A DNA stretch of 64,000 nt, taken from contig CM039184.1 of assembly GCA_008360975.2 (NCBI GenBank), positions 52,542,797 through 52,606,796 of the forward strand, in the 5' to 3' direction. Of this stretch, positions 1 to 12,147 are shown one piece after another. The notes under the pieces were generated by a model that did no database searches, was not told where the DNA came from, and was given only the letters and a program-made list of their open reading frames with translations. A program made the translations under genes and the position numbers. Each line of letters opens with the position of its first letter. The stretch's first letter is position 1. This DNA is from Lichenostomus cassidix. Lineage: Eukaryota; Chordata; Aves; Passeriformes; Meliphagidae.

Positions 1-620
1 AAGTAGTTGTTACCCAAGTCTATAAACCTTTTTTGACCTGGAAAATTTATTCACCTTAAATATAAAAAGACCCTAATTTTCTATCTCCAGATGACATACT
101 TATTATGAGAAACAGTAACTGATAATCATTATACAAATTTCCAATATTCCATTTTTTTAATCTTGAGAAATTTGGTTCTGTTTATTTCAAAATTTACAAA
201 ATTATCTTTGGTTCCTTTGATCTTCTCCAACTATGCATGAAGGCAATGCTTTGCTCCAAATCAAAGAACAAAGCAAACAGTAGCATCTGCTTCTGTAACA
301 GCTGATTCCTACCTGCAGAAGAGAGGAAAGAGCTTCCTCTGACAGAGCTTGTTTGCATCTCAGCCTCAGATAGACTGGGGAATATGCCTGCCTGATGCAA
401 TTATACGCCAGCTGACAGTAGTTACATGCATATCATGTAACTGAAAAAAGAAGCACATGAGAGAGCTATTTTTATCTCTTCTCATATTTTATCCCTCTTT
501 TCTTATTTCTTCATTTAAATGAGAGATTTTACCTGATGGTCAGAATGCCTAGAGGTGAAGTAACTGGTTAATGGTGGAAAAAATAATGAATGGGGGTAAG
601 TTGCCATTAAAGAGGAAAGG
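1..620. other. AT-rich sequence, no gene seen
   Basis: No long open frame, repeat family or RNA gene was recognised. The only open frame of note is a 68-codon minus-strand run at 194-400 with no family likeness. Its composition matches the rest of the AT-rich background. Confidence 0.5.
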
Positions 621-621
621 G

Positions 622-745
622 TTGTGATGCTAGGGGTTGGTCTGCTGGAAAGCAGCTCTGCAGAGGAGTACCAGGGGGTACTGGAGTTGGACTAGATGAT
701 CTTCAGAGGTCCCCTCCAACCCCAACTATTCTGTCATTCTGTGGT
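622..745 (+). mobile_element. CR1 LINE fragment with internal deletion
   Basis: The segment ends with the avian CR1 3' signature: 'gttggactagatgatcttc' at about 687, then a 'cccctccaacccc' stretch and 'attctgtcattctgtg'. The 3' octamer repeats show plus-strand orientation. The first half ('ctggaaagcagctctgcag', then a degenerate 'cctgggggt..tgg') resembles the interior of the CR1 reverse-transcriptase region. In full-length CR1 that lies several hundred bases upstream of the 3' end, so the two halves appear joined by an internal deletion. It is non-coding and 5'-truncated. CR1 identity of the 3' half is firm; identity of the 5' half comes from remembered consensus. Confidence 0.75.
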
Positions 746-3700
746 AAAGAAATGTGAAATATACTCTAAAATTTGTACCAGTAGTTGTTTTCTGGTTATT
801 TGATAATCTGGAGGTTATCAAATTTTGAGGAAAAAAAATCTGGTAAGAAACATGCCTTAGCAGAAAAAGGTCACTAAATGTTTAAATTATTTAAGAGAAA
901 CAATTGTAACAAACCTTTCTGGAACATTCTCAAGTTAATAAAAGGAGAGGGATTGTTCCAGGTGTAACTAGTAAAAGAGTGAATCATGCAGAAGAAATCA
1001 TGATATAGATGAAAGGGATCATAAGATACATTAAGAAGAATTCTGTAATAGATGGCATATCTTAAGTGATTCAAGAAGTTTGATTTTCTTACATTTGAAA
1101 ATCTAGTCAAATACTACTAAGAAGGTGTGGGTTTGGTTTTTCATTTTGTTTGGTTGGTTGGGGCATTCTCATGAACTTGCATGTTTAGGATAGTCTTAAA
1201 AAATTAATCTTTAAAATTGCTGAGAATATTCTCTGAGTGTTTTTTGATTTTCAGTTTTTCAGCATGATGTTCAGCATGATAAATGGTCAGATTAAAAAAA
1301 CGTGCATGAATGAGCAACTGACAAAATGTTACAGTAATTAGACGCTTGGTAATACGTATGGAATTTTTCATTTGAATTTTATTGGCCTTTATTATGGACA
1401 TTAAATGTGTGCTCAAAGAGGAAATAAAAGCTATGAGTTTATGTGCAAACATAATGTAAAGTAACCATTACAAAAATCCATAGCTACAAACAAAGAAGTA
1501 TAGAAAACCATTTACAAAAAACAGTCTTCTGTAAATGGAGTTGTAGCTTACACATAAATTGAACTTTATGGTGTCACATTGCCCTGGTGTTCCTTTATCT
1601 CCACGACAGATGTATTAGGAATTCTGCTTTTCAGTCTTCTTTTTTTCATACTAAGAAAACGTTGTTCTTACAATTTTTATGTCTAGGTCACTTTTACAAA
1701 ATTTTAATCATTGCTCTCACTCTTTTTGTCTTCCATCTAGTTTGTCTTAATGCTTCCTGTACTGTGCTGGTAAAAACTAAATACCTTATTCCCACTGTTA
1801 CAATAGTACCATGTGGCAGGACTCAAAAATGAATCTCTGTATGTTACATGAACCTCTGCTGTTACATGAAAATATCCCAGAATTATTTATTTCCTTTCTA
1901 CAAGAGCATCACCAATTTTTGATTGGTTTAAAAAAAATCTTTCCATTTGAATGTTAGTGAAATATTCCTTATATATAAATATTCCTTATTTTATGTTTGT
2001 ATGTGTGATGTTTGCAAGATAAGTGGAACTGTTTGCTTTGTCCTTACTGCATTTCATAGTCTTTATTTCAGACTGTTTCCCTGATTTATGAAAATCATTC
2101 TGTCCTCTCAAGTGTTTTGAAAATTTTGTTTTCTATCACCCATCTATTTTGTACTTGTAATCTCAATGCCATCAGTGAAGTCTTTCATGAAAATACCAAA
2201 TAATGCTAGTTCAGATTTCTGTGATGTATGGCATTCATAATGAAATTTGGCAACACAGTAATAACTACAGGTCTTTGTGCAGGTTTGAGTTTTTGTGGGG
2301 GTTTTGTCTCATTTTGTTTAAATATGGCTAAATAAAATATAACACTAATTTAAAGAGAGCATAGATTTAACTTATGCACAGTATTGCTCCACAGAGATTT
2401 TAATTCTGTAAGGAAAATGCTCTGCTTACACACACCAGGAAATATCTTAACTATATAATAATGCTAGTGTCTCAGAATGATCCCTTGGCAATAATGGATT
2501 ATGCAGTAGTAAAAAGGAAGCATTTCTCACATACTACATGAATTAGATATTCCATATAATGTGCTAAAAAGATTTATCTTGAATTTATGATTCCAGAACT
2601 CATCACAATGCTACAGCTTATAAATTTGAACTGAGAAAAGAGAGCGACTGGTAATGGAATATATTCAGAACATGATAGATAGAAAATTAACCTTATTTTA
2701 CTATTAAGTGTGTCATAATCAATAGCTTTCATAAATACCATAAAACATCCCTGATTTTCAATCTATGTTTCCTTAAAATTAACATCTAGAATAAATTGCT
2801 TTTTTATTACTATTATTGTGTGGCACCTTCTCCTTGGAATTACTATTAAGGTCATATACAATAAAAATATGACTTTAAAGTACAAAATTATTTTGATAAG
2901 GAATGCAAAAGCCAGAAGATAATGGTTTCAGATAAGGAAGCATTTAAAATATATTTGACATACCAGTAAATTGTCTGGATAGTTCAACTGCAAGTGCTGG
3001 GGAAGTATTTCATACTGCAAATTCATGGCCTTTTTCTTGTTGAAATAGAATTAATGACAATCCCATAGATCAGATGCACATTGTTAATTTCACAAAGAGG
3101 CTAATAGTTTCTTCATTTATGAAAATAGGTTGCTTTAGCACGCACAGCCTGAGCCTCATTTTACATCCACAGGTTCTCAGGATCTGTTCTCTTTTACTCA
3201 ACTTTAAGCATTTTTTCAATGAAAGACACCAGAACTACATCAATTAAAGAGTAATTTAAATATATACGCACACAATAGAGAGAGAAAAGGAGAGAAGAAT
3301 CAACTGTGAGCAGAATGGAGTCTTTTCATCAGTAAAATACAATACATTATTTCTTATAGGACAAAATTCACTTTACCCTGAAAGCCCAAGTAATCATTGT
3401 GTGAGACAAAATGTGTGAATGGGATGAAAAGATAAAAATCAGACACTTCTCAAAGTAAGCTAGGGTAGGGGGCTGTGGCAGAACTTCCCTGTGATGACTA
3501 TAGCAACTAATCCAACAGAGGAATTAGGACATTATTCATACTATGGCATTTAGAGAGCTTGTTGCGTTTTCCTAGGTTTTATTGCATGGTTTTTAGGCAG
3601 ATCTGCTCAGACCACCTAGGCTGCTTTTCTTCACAACTTGGGCATGAGATAACATAACATATCTCTTCTGCCCTGGGCCCCCTGCTACTTCTTTGAGCCA

Positions 3701-5085
3701 TGATTACAACGCCATTACATTACTACATATTACAAAGGGTTTCCAATTTTGTAAGTAATGTTTCTCTCTACCCACTTATAAAACTAGCAGTCCAGGTTAG
3801 ACTGGACTTTGAGAGATCTGAAATTATTGTTAAGCAATTGGAAATCATTCTCAAATTGTCAAAATTTGATTGTGATCAGAGATATATATATATTCATATG
3901 ATATATGAAATCTCCATAATTCTTAGATGAAGATGACATAGGTAAACATGCCAATTTACAAGCCAGATTTTTTTTCTTGGAATTACAAAAGGAAAGTCTA
4001 ATTTTCTCATGTCTCAATTTGTCATGGTCTTTTTATACAGGTGGAAATATCACAGTTATTCAGCCAAATGCAGTCTTCATGTTTTACTGATTAATTCCTG
4101 TTAATTAAGGTATATTGTCAACAATCATGGAATTTGGTCCATTAGGATAAATCAGACAACTGTCTGAAAAGGAGTTTAATCACCAGATTAATATGGTACG
4201 TAATAGATATTTGTGGAGAATCAGTCTTGTAACAAATACTGAAAGATCCTCCACTCACCACTCCAGTCCTTATTTTCCCCAAATTTTCTGTTTTCTTCCT
4301 CAAACATGAAACTGTGAAGAAATCAGTAGTACAAAGCCACAAAACATCATCTATGCAAGGCAGCCCAGTGTTTGAGATGTATCTGCTAGTGAGTATGTGT
4401 AATATATATAAATACATTTAGAAATTCAGTTTCTTTCTCATAATCTCAGGAAACATTTATGAGAAGTATATGAATGCAGGTTACCTGTGATCAAAACCAA
4501 TAGAAAAGACAATGAAGTTTGAAGAAAGGTAAATGGTTGATTTTTATTTTGTGTTTTTAGAAAATTTGGTTTTGATTCAGAGTATATCTTTCTCTATATT
4601 TCAGGAGTCATGCATGCCAAAACCCAGGCTTTTGACCTGTGTGAATTGTACTATAAATTCTTGTAGACACAGATTGGCCAATGAATAACTGTATGTTCAA
4701 TCTCTGTATACTTACTTGATTTCTTGTTCTGCTACAAATGAAAGCCGTTTCAAAGTCATAATAATGTTTCTTATAAAGTAAGTTGATGTTTAATGAGCAG
4801 GTTGGATTGCTTTTCAAGTTTTATTCTCAAAAGAACACAAACTGCTGTATATTTACTGTAAAGGATTTGATAAATACCTGGCAGGATATGTCAGGAGTAA
4901 GAACACAATGTCAAACAGGAACTGGAATATGAAGTTGTATATGTTATCTGAGCAGGCATTTCTTTATTAAACAACCACAGACCATACATTAGACAGTGTC
5001 TCTGCCATGAGACTCAGATCTAAAATGCCTTGTTTCTCACCTGAGGTTTCTCTCTCAGGGGAGATGGCAGGACCCAGAAACCTCA
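746..5085. other. AT-rich intergenic or intronic sequence
   Basis: About 4.3 kb with only short open frames (91 codons or fewer) that show no recognisable domain. It contains a GT-rich run near 1126-1165, minor A and T runs and a short TA run at 3881-3893. No CR1 or LTR likeness was seen. It could be intron or intergenic DNA; the sequence does not decide. Confidence 0.5.
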
Positions 5086-5245
5086 CAAAACGAGGTCTGC
5101 CGCGGTGCGTCCCTCCACACAGTCCATGCCGGGCGGCCGCGGGACGCGCTCAGCGTGGCATGAGGCTAAAGTGACAGAAATGCTGCAGGAAACAGGGGTA
5201 AGGCAAAGGAACATACTGGACGCCATCTCCGGTCTGCCAGGGGGG

Positions 5246-5251
5246 TTTATT
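5246..5251 (-). promoter_or_regulatory. Poly(A) signal in LTR-like block
   Basis: 'tttatt' on the plus strand is 'aataaa' on the minus strand. Its place about 115 bases after the TATA-like box fits the R region of an LTR. Confidence 0.4.
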
Positions 5252-5360
5252 AGGGTCTTTGGGGGGGTTGCAGGGAAGGGGAAAGGGGGAGGAAAGCGGG
5301 GGAAGGGAGAAGGGGCTGGCAGCCTGAAGATAGTGACCGTTGGGCTCATGCTGGCATGGG

Positions 5361-5368
5361 CTTATAAG
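5361..5368 (-). promoter_or_regulatory. TATA-like box in LTR-like block
   Basis: 'cttataag' is a perfect palindrome. It sits 30-125 bases downstream (minus strand) of three CCAAT-type boxes and upstream of an 'aataaa' signal at 5246-5251. The order suits a retroviral LTR read on the minus strand. Activity cannot be judged from sequence. Confidence 0.4.
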
Positions 5369-5528
5369 GGAAGGGAAGGAGGGAGGAATTTGCTCTGAGG
5401 AGCCAATCCCGGAAAGCCTGGGGGGAAGAAAGGCAGGAGAACATGCCAATAGATTTCTGATGAGGCATGATGCATATTTCAAAAAGAGCCAATAACATAG
5501 AGACCAGGGGAACAAAGGATAAACCTCA

Positions 5529-8374
5529 TGGAACCCTGCAAAGCCACATTGCTACACTCACCCAAAAGCATTCTGAGAAATACAGATGCCATAGACAACA
5601 TTAGCAGGCCTCTACCTGTTATTATGTGGAGAACATGCTGCAGGAGGGCTGTCCATGACTTTGAGGCAGCAAGGCAGGACTTCAGGAATTTTGCTGCCTT
5701 CCCATCTCCAAGATCATTCTGTAGTGGAAAGACCTGAGTCTGTGGAAGGTATTTCCTGACAAATCCATTGCACTTCAAAAGCTATCTGATATGAAAATGA
5801 TGTGTACAGCTATATATACTGCTACTTGCTACTTATGTGCATACATATTTATTTTGGCTGTTAGCACTTTGAAATTCTAGCCCATGTTTCCTTGTCCTTT
5901 GATGTACCACATCCTGTCTTGCCAGACATAAGATCTAATATATAGGTTTGCTGATTTGTTGGTTTTCCTGTCTGCTTGCACTTTGGTTTGCTAGCTTGCT
6001 TGTTGTTGATGGCATTCAAAGGATCTATAGAATAAGTTGTTTATACAAAATACTTCCAAACATACATGAAATAATTTACTCTCTTTAGTGGTCTACATTG
6101 TGAAAATGCTAATGGAGTTACATTTGATGTAGTGAACTAAAGAGAATTGTTGAAACTTGACCTTAATCATTTAGGACACTAGCTAATATAGACAGGAGTA
6201 TTTCAGAGGTTTAGGCGAATTCCCTGTGAGAATTCGATGCAGGAAATTTTCTCATCTGATAGCCCTCAATGGACTTCTTTTCATTAACTTTGTACAGACA
6301 GCTATGCAACGCCCAAAAGGTATTTGACAGTGTAATTTGGAGGCATAAATGCTGTTATCATGTGACTAATTTTCTTCACCTACTGATTATGTCTGACATG
6401 GCACACTTCAAAAAGTCACAGTGCATGCAAATAACATGACAGAATAACAGTACTTACAGTATTGTGCTTACTTTGATTAATTATGGCGTAACTTACTGGA
6501 AATAAATTATCAGCAAATGCAGCAAAAGGACATTGCTGTTGTAATAAAGAGAATTTAAACTGAATCAGCAAACAAGATAAGTTACTATTGTTCTTATTAC
6601 ACAGCAAAATACTTGGTTTTAGTTGAACTATATAAAAAAGCTTTGGCTTTTGCTTGTATTTGTTTTTATTAGCACTCATTAGAATTCTACTCTTTTCTTT
6701 GATGAAAGATCAACACCAGACGCATACTGAGAGAAAAAAAGAAAAAATATATTAGCTATAAGGCTTAACATTTTTTAACTAATTGTAGATAACTGCAGAT
6801 GTTTTTTAGTTTCTGTGATTTTCTTTTATCTTCATTTTTCAGGGGAGAAATTCCAGGGATCATTAGAATAAAATAGTAGCAATGTCATTGAGCATTCCCA
6901 CCATTTCATACAGCATATTCACTGATCTGACACACAGAAAAATAAATTTCCATATATATTATGTAACTGAATAATGATAAAATCAATAACTTTTATGAAT
7001 TAGGTAATTCATTTATGCCATTGCTGAAAAACATGTGCCATATGTATCACACACATTTTGTGTGTCACATTATTTCTCATAATATTACAGTTACTGCTTA
7101 AGTGCTTTTCAACACACTCAACAGTTTTTAGCATATACTCAAGAGGCCCAAGGAAAGGAAGAAATAAGAGAAACAAAGAGCGGCATGTGAGAGAAAAACT
7201 CACGTCAGAAAGCATTATGTAGGTAAATTTCTGTCTGGAAATTTAATAATATTTGTAAAACCTGATGCAATATCTTTCTTTCAAAACGTCAATTGCTGCA
7301 GAACAGAAATGCTGAAAAAAGCACAACAAATAATGAGAAAAATAATTAGGAATAAAGACATAAAATAATTTGTACACAATTTTGTGTTGTTATTAATATC
7401 AGCTGTAATGCGAGGGTTTGTTGTTTTGTTTTTTAAACCAGATAATTTTTTTTTTGGAAGAGAGAATGAAAGAATGTACCTTTTTTTAAAGACTGGGATC
7501 AGTTGGTGTTTCTCTACAATGTAGGCAAGGCACTTCTTGCTCTGCTATTTAAGGCTGAGAAGGAACCAGCAGTTTGGAAGCCAAAAAAACCACTCTACAG
7601 GAAACATTGTAGACCTAGTGTACAGCAGGTCCTCATCTCCCAGAGCATCATTTGGCAAAATAAAAATATTTTGCTACTCCTGGGACAATAGTTCTACAAA
7701 TTTTAGGATTTCAACTAGCCTATATTCAGTTGAAAGTAATAATATTTCTATGGTATGGTATGGACAAAATAATTTTGATGGTAAGCATAATCTTTGTTAC
7801 AAAACTGATCATTTGAAGTACTTTTATAGATGAAGAAAAAGTTCCAGATAACAAATTCATACAAGGTAAACTTGAGCACTCTAAAAGTGTGCTTCACTCT
7901 TCTCAAATTCCCTGCTGATTTTATTACCATCTTTTGAAGAAGGAATGATACTTGATGGTGGCTGGAGTGGCAGATTGTACTGCTTTGTGACACATTTGAT
8001 GCTTACAGAAATAGTTTTATCTAAAGTTCCAAAAGTTCATCCCACACTAAAATCCAGCTATTTCAATAGCTCTAACAGTATTTCTTGCAGCTATCCTTGT
8101 ATTGTTACATAAGTTCTTTAATACAATAACAGTACAAGGACTCTCAGATATTCCCAGTGAACAACCATCTCCTGAGAACATTATTGTCTGAAAAGGCATA
8201 CGATCTGTTCCAGCTTTTTACTTTAAGGAGTAATAGACATTTCTTACTCAAGAAAGAAAACAATATCTTTAGAATTCATTTTTCTACTTCCATATTTTTT
8301 ATCCTTACATTTCAATCAACCAATTAGATCTGAAAACATAGCTATTCAAAGGAAGTTATTCCATTGCTGACATG
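5529..8374. other. AT-rich sequence, no gene seen
   Basis: There is no recognisable repeat family or coding gene. A somewhat less AT-rich stretch at about 5560-5760 has overlapping short open frames on both strands but no domain. Short A and T runs occur at 6733-6748 and 7447-7456. Confidence 0.45.
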
Positions 8375-8468
8375 AGGATATGGTTTAAGGGTGATTATGG
8401 TCATGCTGGGTTGACAGTTTGGCTAGATAACCTTGAAGGTCCTTCCAACATTGATGATTCTGTGATTG
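8375..8468 (+). mobile_element. CR1 LINE 3' end fragment
   Basis: The sequence follows the avian CR1 3' untranslated end: 'atggtttaagggtgat', then 'gctgggttgacagtttggct', 'agataaccttgaaggtcct', 'tccaac' and the terminal octamer-like repeat 'gattctgtgattgtg'. The octamers at the right end show plus-strand orientation. Heavily 5'-truncated, as is usual for CR1 copies, and too short to hold coding sequence. Confidence 0.88.
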
Positions 8469-9656
8469 TGGGAATAAAGTACATTCAAAATTTCCAATAT
8501 CAGTAAAATATAAATACCTGTCAGCATGATAAGAGTAAAAATCCTTCTTTTAAGTCCAAATCTGGAGATCAGTTTAGCTGTGTGTGCCCTAGCACTGTTA
8601 CAATGCACTAATAGGTTACTCTGGCATGTTTTAATATGATTTATACATCAGCTCTCTCCATTCTATACACTATCTCTATGTGTCAGCTGACCTCAGAAAC
8701 ACCTAAAGACAGCACTGGCCCTAGTTTCTGATACTGAAGTTTCTTATGACCCTAAAATTCTACTCCCGTATATCCTTTCTGGTATTTAGAATCTAATTTG
8801 CCCTAAAGATCATCAGAAGTCATAAAAAGGCATTTTTCTTCCTGTCTTCTATTAACAGAGTCTGATCTGATAAAAACACTCTGAGAAAATTTTAGTTTAG
8901 GGCTTCTGAAATATAGCACCTTCTTTAAAGGTATTGTGATTCCTGTTTCTTCCAAGTATTTTAGCTTCAGAAGATTTCTGTGGAGTTTAAAATATGTCAT
9001 TTCAGTCTCTGTGTCTGAAAGTTTCAAAAAAATATGTCCAGTTATTCAATATGTCCAACTGTAAACCCTAAGCTGAAATAAAATCAGCAAGGACTACTCA
9101 GATATACAGCTTAGTGTATTCCTTTGGGATACGCAGGTTCAGTCTTGTCACAAAGCATACAGGATTCAAGTCCTGAAGAGGAATTAAGAATTTAAGCAAT
9201 GCTCTGTCTTTGGGGGAGGGTTATGTACTTTTAGTGGGCTCCTGTTCATTTTATCACAGTTTTAAGCATCTAATTTCTACAAGCAGATAGTCTGGATAAG
9301 TGCTTAATCTAGAGGCTGATTAGCAAGTTTGAAGCACCATGACATTAAGAAAGAACTGTCATAAATACAGGGGACTTTTGACATTAATCTTTGGGGAATA
9401 AACAAAAAGGTGGTGTTAAGAGCCAATGTCAATGATGAAGTAGGATTTGCTTTCATTGTGTTTTCTAAATATCATCGTCATTAATGTTTCTGGAGTTCCT
9501 TTGAATCTGAGAACTTTGATAAAATGTAACAATTTTAATAATTTATCATACAAGGAATGCAGCACAATAAATTCTAAAATAAAATCTAATCACACTGCAC
9601 TAAGTTGAACACAATAAATGGTGCCTTTACATGTAACAGGAGAAGAACAATGAGAG
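8469..9656. other. AT-rich sequence, no gene seen
   Basis: Only short open frames are present and no repeat family was recognised. Confidence 0.45.
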
Positions 9657-10032
9657 GGAATCACGGAATGGGTCAGGTTGGAAAGGACCATAGTGGGTCA
9701 TCTAATCCAACCTCCCTACTCATGCACATGGCACAAGATCCACATAGTTCTTTAATATCTCCAGTGATGGAGACTCTACCACCTCTCTGGGCAATCTGTT
9801 CCAGTGTTCAGTCATTCACACAATAATGTTCAAGTGGAACTTATGTTCAAGTGGAACTTTATCAGTTTCTGCCTGTTGCCTTTTGTCCCATTGCTTGGCA
9901 CCCCTGAACAGAGCCTGACTCCATCCTCCTGACACCCTCCCTTCACAGACTGACAGACATTGATGAGCTCCCCTCTCACTTGTCTCTTCTTGAGGTTGAA
10001 CAGGCCCCAGTCACACAAAAGAAGCAACAGAG
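9657..10032 (-). mobile_element. CR1 LINE fragment, antisense
   Basis: Read on the minus strand this is the last roughly 370 bases of a CR1 copy. The plus strand begins with the reversed 3' end ('aatcacggaatgggtcaggt', then 'tggaaaggacc') and runs through 'tccagtgatggagactc', 'ctgggcaatctgttccagtg', a 'ccttttgtcccattgct' segment and 'cttgaggttgaacaggcccc'. All are hallmarks of reversed avian CR1. The stretch around 9827-9862 carries a short tandem duplication ('ttcaagtggaactt' twice) that the consensus lacks as I remember it. 5'-truncated and non-coding. Confidence 0.92.
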
Positions 10033-11755
10033 CTGTTTCAGATTAGTATCTGCAATTAGATTTGTATTTTATATTGAATTTTTCAGGCTTCTACCTATCT
10101 GATTGTCTTATATTCACTGAAAACTTTTCACTCTGCTAAAAGCAGAGAAAGGAGGAGGGAAGAGGCAGAAAAGTATCTATTATTGCCTTGTATAATACCT
10201 CAAAATTGCTTGCTGAATTAGTAAGATTGGCTCAAAATCAGATTTCAGAAACTGAAGTTATGTCTGATCTCTCTGACATGCCCTATTCACACAGCATTTA
10301 TACAACACTTACACGGTTACTATCATTGAACCTTTGAATAAAATCCCATTTTGTCCTGAAAGATTTCTGTTCAACAGGGAAGAGATGGCAATGTGCCCTC
10401 CTAGCCATACAGTTTTGTAAGTTTTACTTCCTGCCTTATCATGCACATTCAGTGCTACTACGTTTATTCTGAGAACTGATTTCCTATTCCTTTTATTTGT
10501 ACCTAGAACTTGGTATGTGAAACAAGCCCAGCTTCTTGTAACCTGTGCTAGCTTCAGAGGTTATGAATACATTTCTCTGCATGTCCATTCCAGATTCCAC
10601 CCAAAATTCTCACAGAAATCAGAACAGTGGGGTTTTCCCCATTCCAGATAGGAAGGGAAATTATTTTCTTACTTCTAGATTATCTGTACCTTGTGAAGCC
10701 ATCTTCTGTAAAATATATCACCCTGCAATCATGTGTAGCTTTGGAAGCATTTGTGGTGAGTCCAGGTTCTTTTGGTATGCACTGGGTTTTTCTTCCAGTA
10801 ACTACTTTTGTCAAAAAAACAAAAAAAAAAATTTCAATCTGTGTTTTTATGAAAGTGAAATAATGATCTAAACAGACTGAAGCAGTTCTGGGTCTGTACA
10901 GGAGAAGGGCTGTAAAAAACAGCAGTGCTTTGAAATGAAACACGGAAGTTCCTAATGTGTCTATACAGCAGATAAAAGGACGCTGAGGGACACTGAATCA
11001 TTACTTCAGATTCAGATTACTCAGTTATCACTGCAGATACATAGAATCCTTTCAGTTACCTAGTTCTTCCATAGCAGTACCCTTCTGCAAAGAGCAAGTT
11101 TTCTGCTGTGCAGAGTAACACGAGTCTTTATTTTTAATGATTAAAGATAACTTCTGGCTCTAAGCAATACCGTGTTCCATTTCTGTATGCTAAGCTAGCT
11201 TCTGAAAAATTCTTGGATCTGTTTTGTGGATTAAATATTAATTTTGAACTGCTGAAACTGAGGCTTGACTCATTTAGCCACACATTTTTTAAGATACTCT
11301 AGGGTAAACAAGGTGTCTGCATGAGGTGACATATATTACAATGCCTGTAGGAAACTTACACACTTTTAAGGTTGGATCTGGAGATCAGAGAGCTTTTATG
11401 TTTTCAAATGGTATTAGACATCTATATATGACCAACTGACTCAAGTCCTTAGTGTTAAATAATATTTTAATGTTTTTTATCCCATGCAAAACAGTTGGTT
11501 ACAAATCCTGTTATTCTAAAGGACTATTTTAGAATAAATCTTTGCTTAGTAGTTGTTCATTATGAACATCTGTTATTTTACTTTTTACATGAATAAACTA
11601 TTTCATGTATAACAATGCATGGTATCTTCACATTGAGTGAATATGGAAATGCTGTCTCTCACTGTTAAATCAGTTGAAATAAACTGACTGTGCTTTAAAT
11701 AATTACACTATATACTTGTGATGAAGATAAATAAGATGGTATTGTGATAATAGCT
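10033..11755. other. AT-rich sequence, no gene seen
   Basis: Contains overlapping short open frames at 10545-10943 on both strands, the longest 108 codons, with no recognisable domain and low-complexity A-runs near 10815-10830. No repeat family was recognised. Confidence 0.45.
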
Positions 11756-12002
11756 GCAAGTTCCCCACACCCCTTTCTTAACGACTGTACTTGTCACCTA
11801 TTGTCCTGCCTTCCCTACTCCATGTAGTCCTAGCCACGCCCCCAGTTTTCCCTATTGGTTCCTGTACCCTAACCCCACGTGGCCCTGGCCACTCCCTCGG
11901 GTTTCCCCTATTGGTTCCTGTACTCCTAACTCCGCCCCTGTACCTCCCCTGTACCCAGAGGTCACTGGGCCTGTGTGCTGTCCCTGCCCCTCTCTGTTTC
12001 CC

Positions 12003-12009
12003 TATAAAA
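12003..12009 (+). promoter_or_regulatory. TATA box of family-1 LTR
   Basis: 'tataaaa' in a 'ccctataaaacccc' context, preceded by two CCAAT-type repeats and followed by 'aataaa' 133 bases later. The corresponding site in the 63-kb copy is altered ('ctatagaaaa'). Confidence 0.55.
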
Positions 12010-12141
12010 CCCCTTACCCTCCGCCATCTTGCCGTCTATGCTCCATGTGTGTCTATGCTCCACATGTGCTGTGCATGTGAGGCCTTCGCCCTCGAGGCAT
12101 CTCTGCCTCGGGGAGGTCGTTGGCCTCTGCTGCACCATGCG

Positions 12142-12147
12142 AATAAA
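12142..12147 (+). promoter_or_regulatory. Poly(A) signal of family-1 LTR
   Basis: 'aataaa' in 'gcgaataaacatcttcc' at the expected R-region position. The equivalent segment is missing from the copy at 63.1 kb. Confidence 0.5.

Larger units (their letters stand above)
5086..5514 (-). mobile_element. GC-rich LTR-like block (probable solo LTR)
   Basis: This island stands out from its AT-rich surroundings. Read on the minus strand it has LTR-style architecture: a possible start 'tgttcccctgg' at 5514; CCAAT-type boxes ('attggctc' near 5486-5493 and 5400-5407, 'attggca' near 5445-5451); a TATA-like box 'cttataag' at 5361-5368; then, about 115 bases downstream, the poly(A) signal 'aataaa' at 5246-5251, followed by a GC-rich tail with several CpGs. 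U3, R and U5 are therefore inferable in that order. The C-rich stretch between TATA box and poly(A) signal reads on the plus strand as a long series of G-runs. The outer ends are uncertain: no TG...CA pair with a clean short target duplication was found. An 8-base direct repeat 'aaacctca' lies at 5078-5085 and 5521-5528. The alternative is a CpG-rich promoter or exon. Not obviously the same family as the LTRs at 11.8 and 63.1 kb. Confidence 0.5.

Noticed and set aside
5083..5515. Three overlapping 88-121-codon frames
   Set aside because: Composition effect of the GC-rich LTR-like block; frames overlap on both strands and the translations are Pro/Phe or Gly/Lys low complexity.
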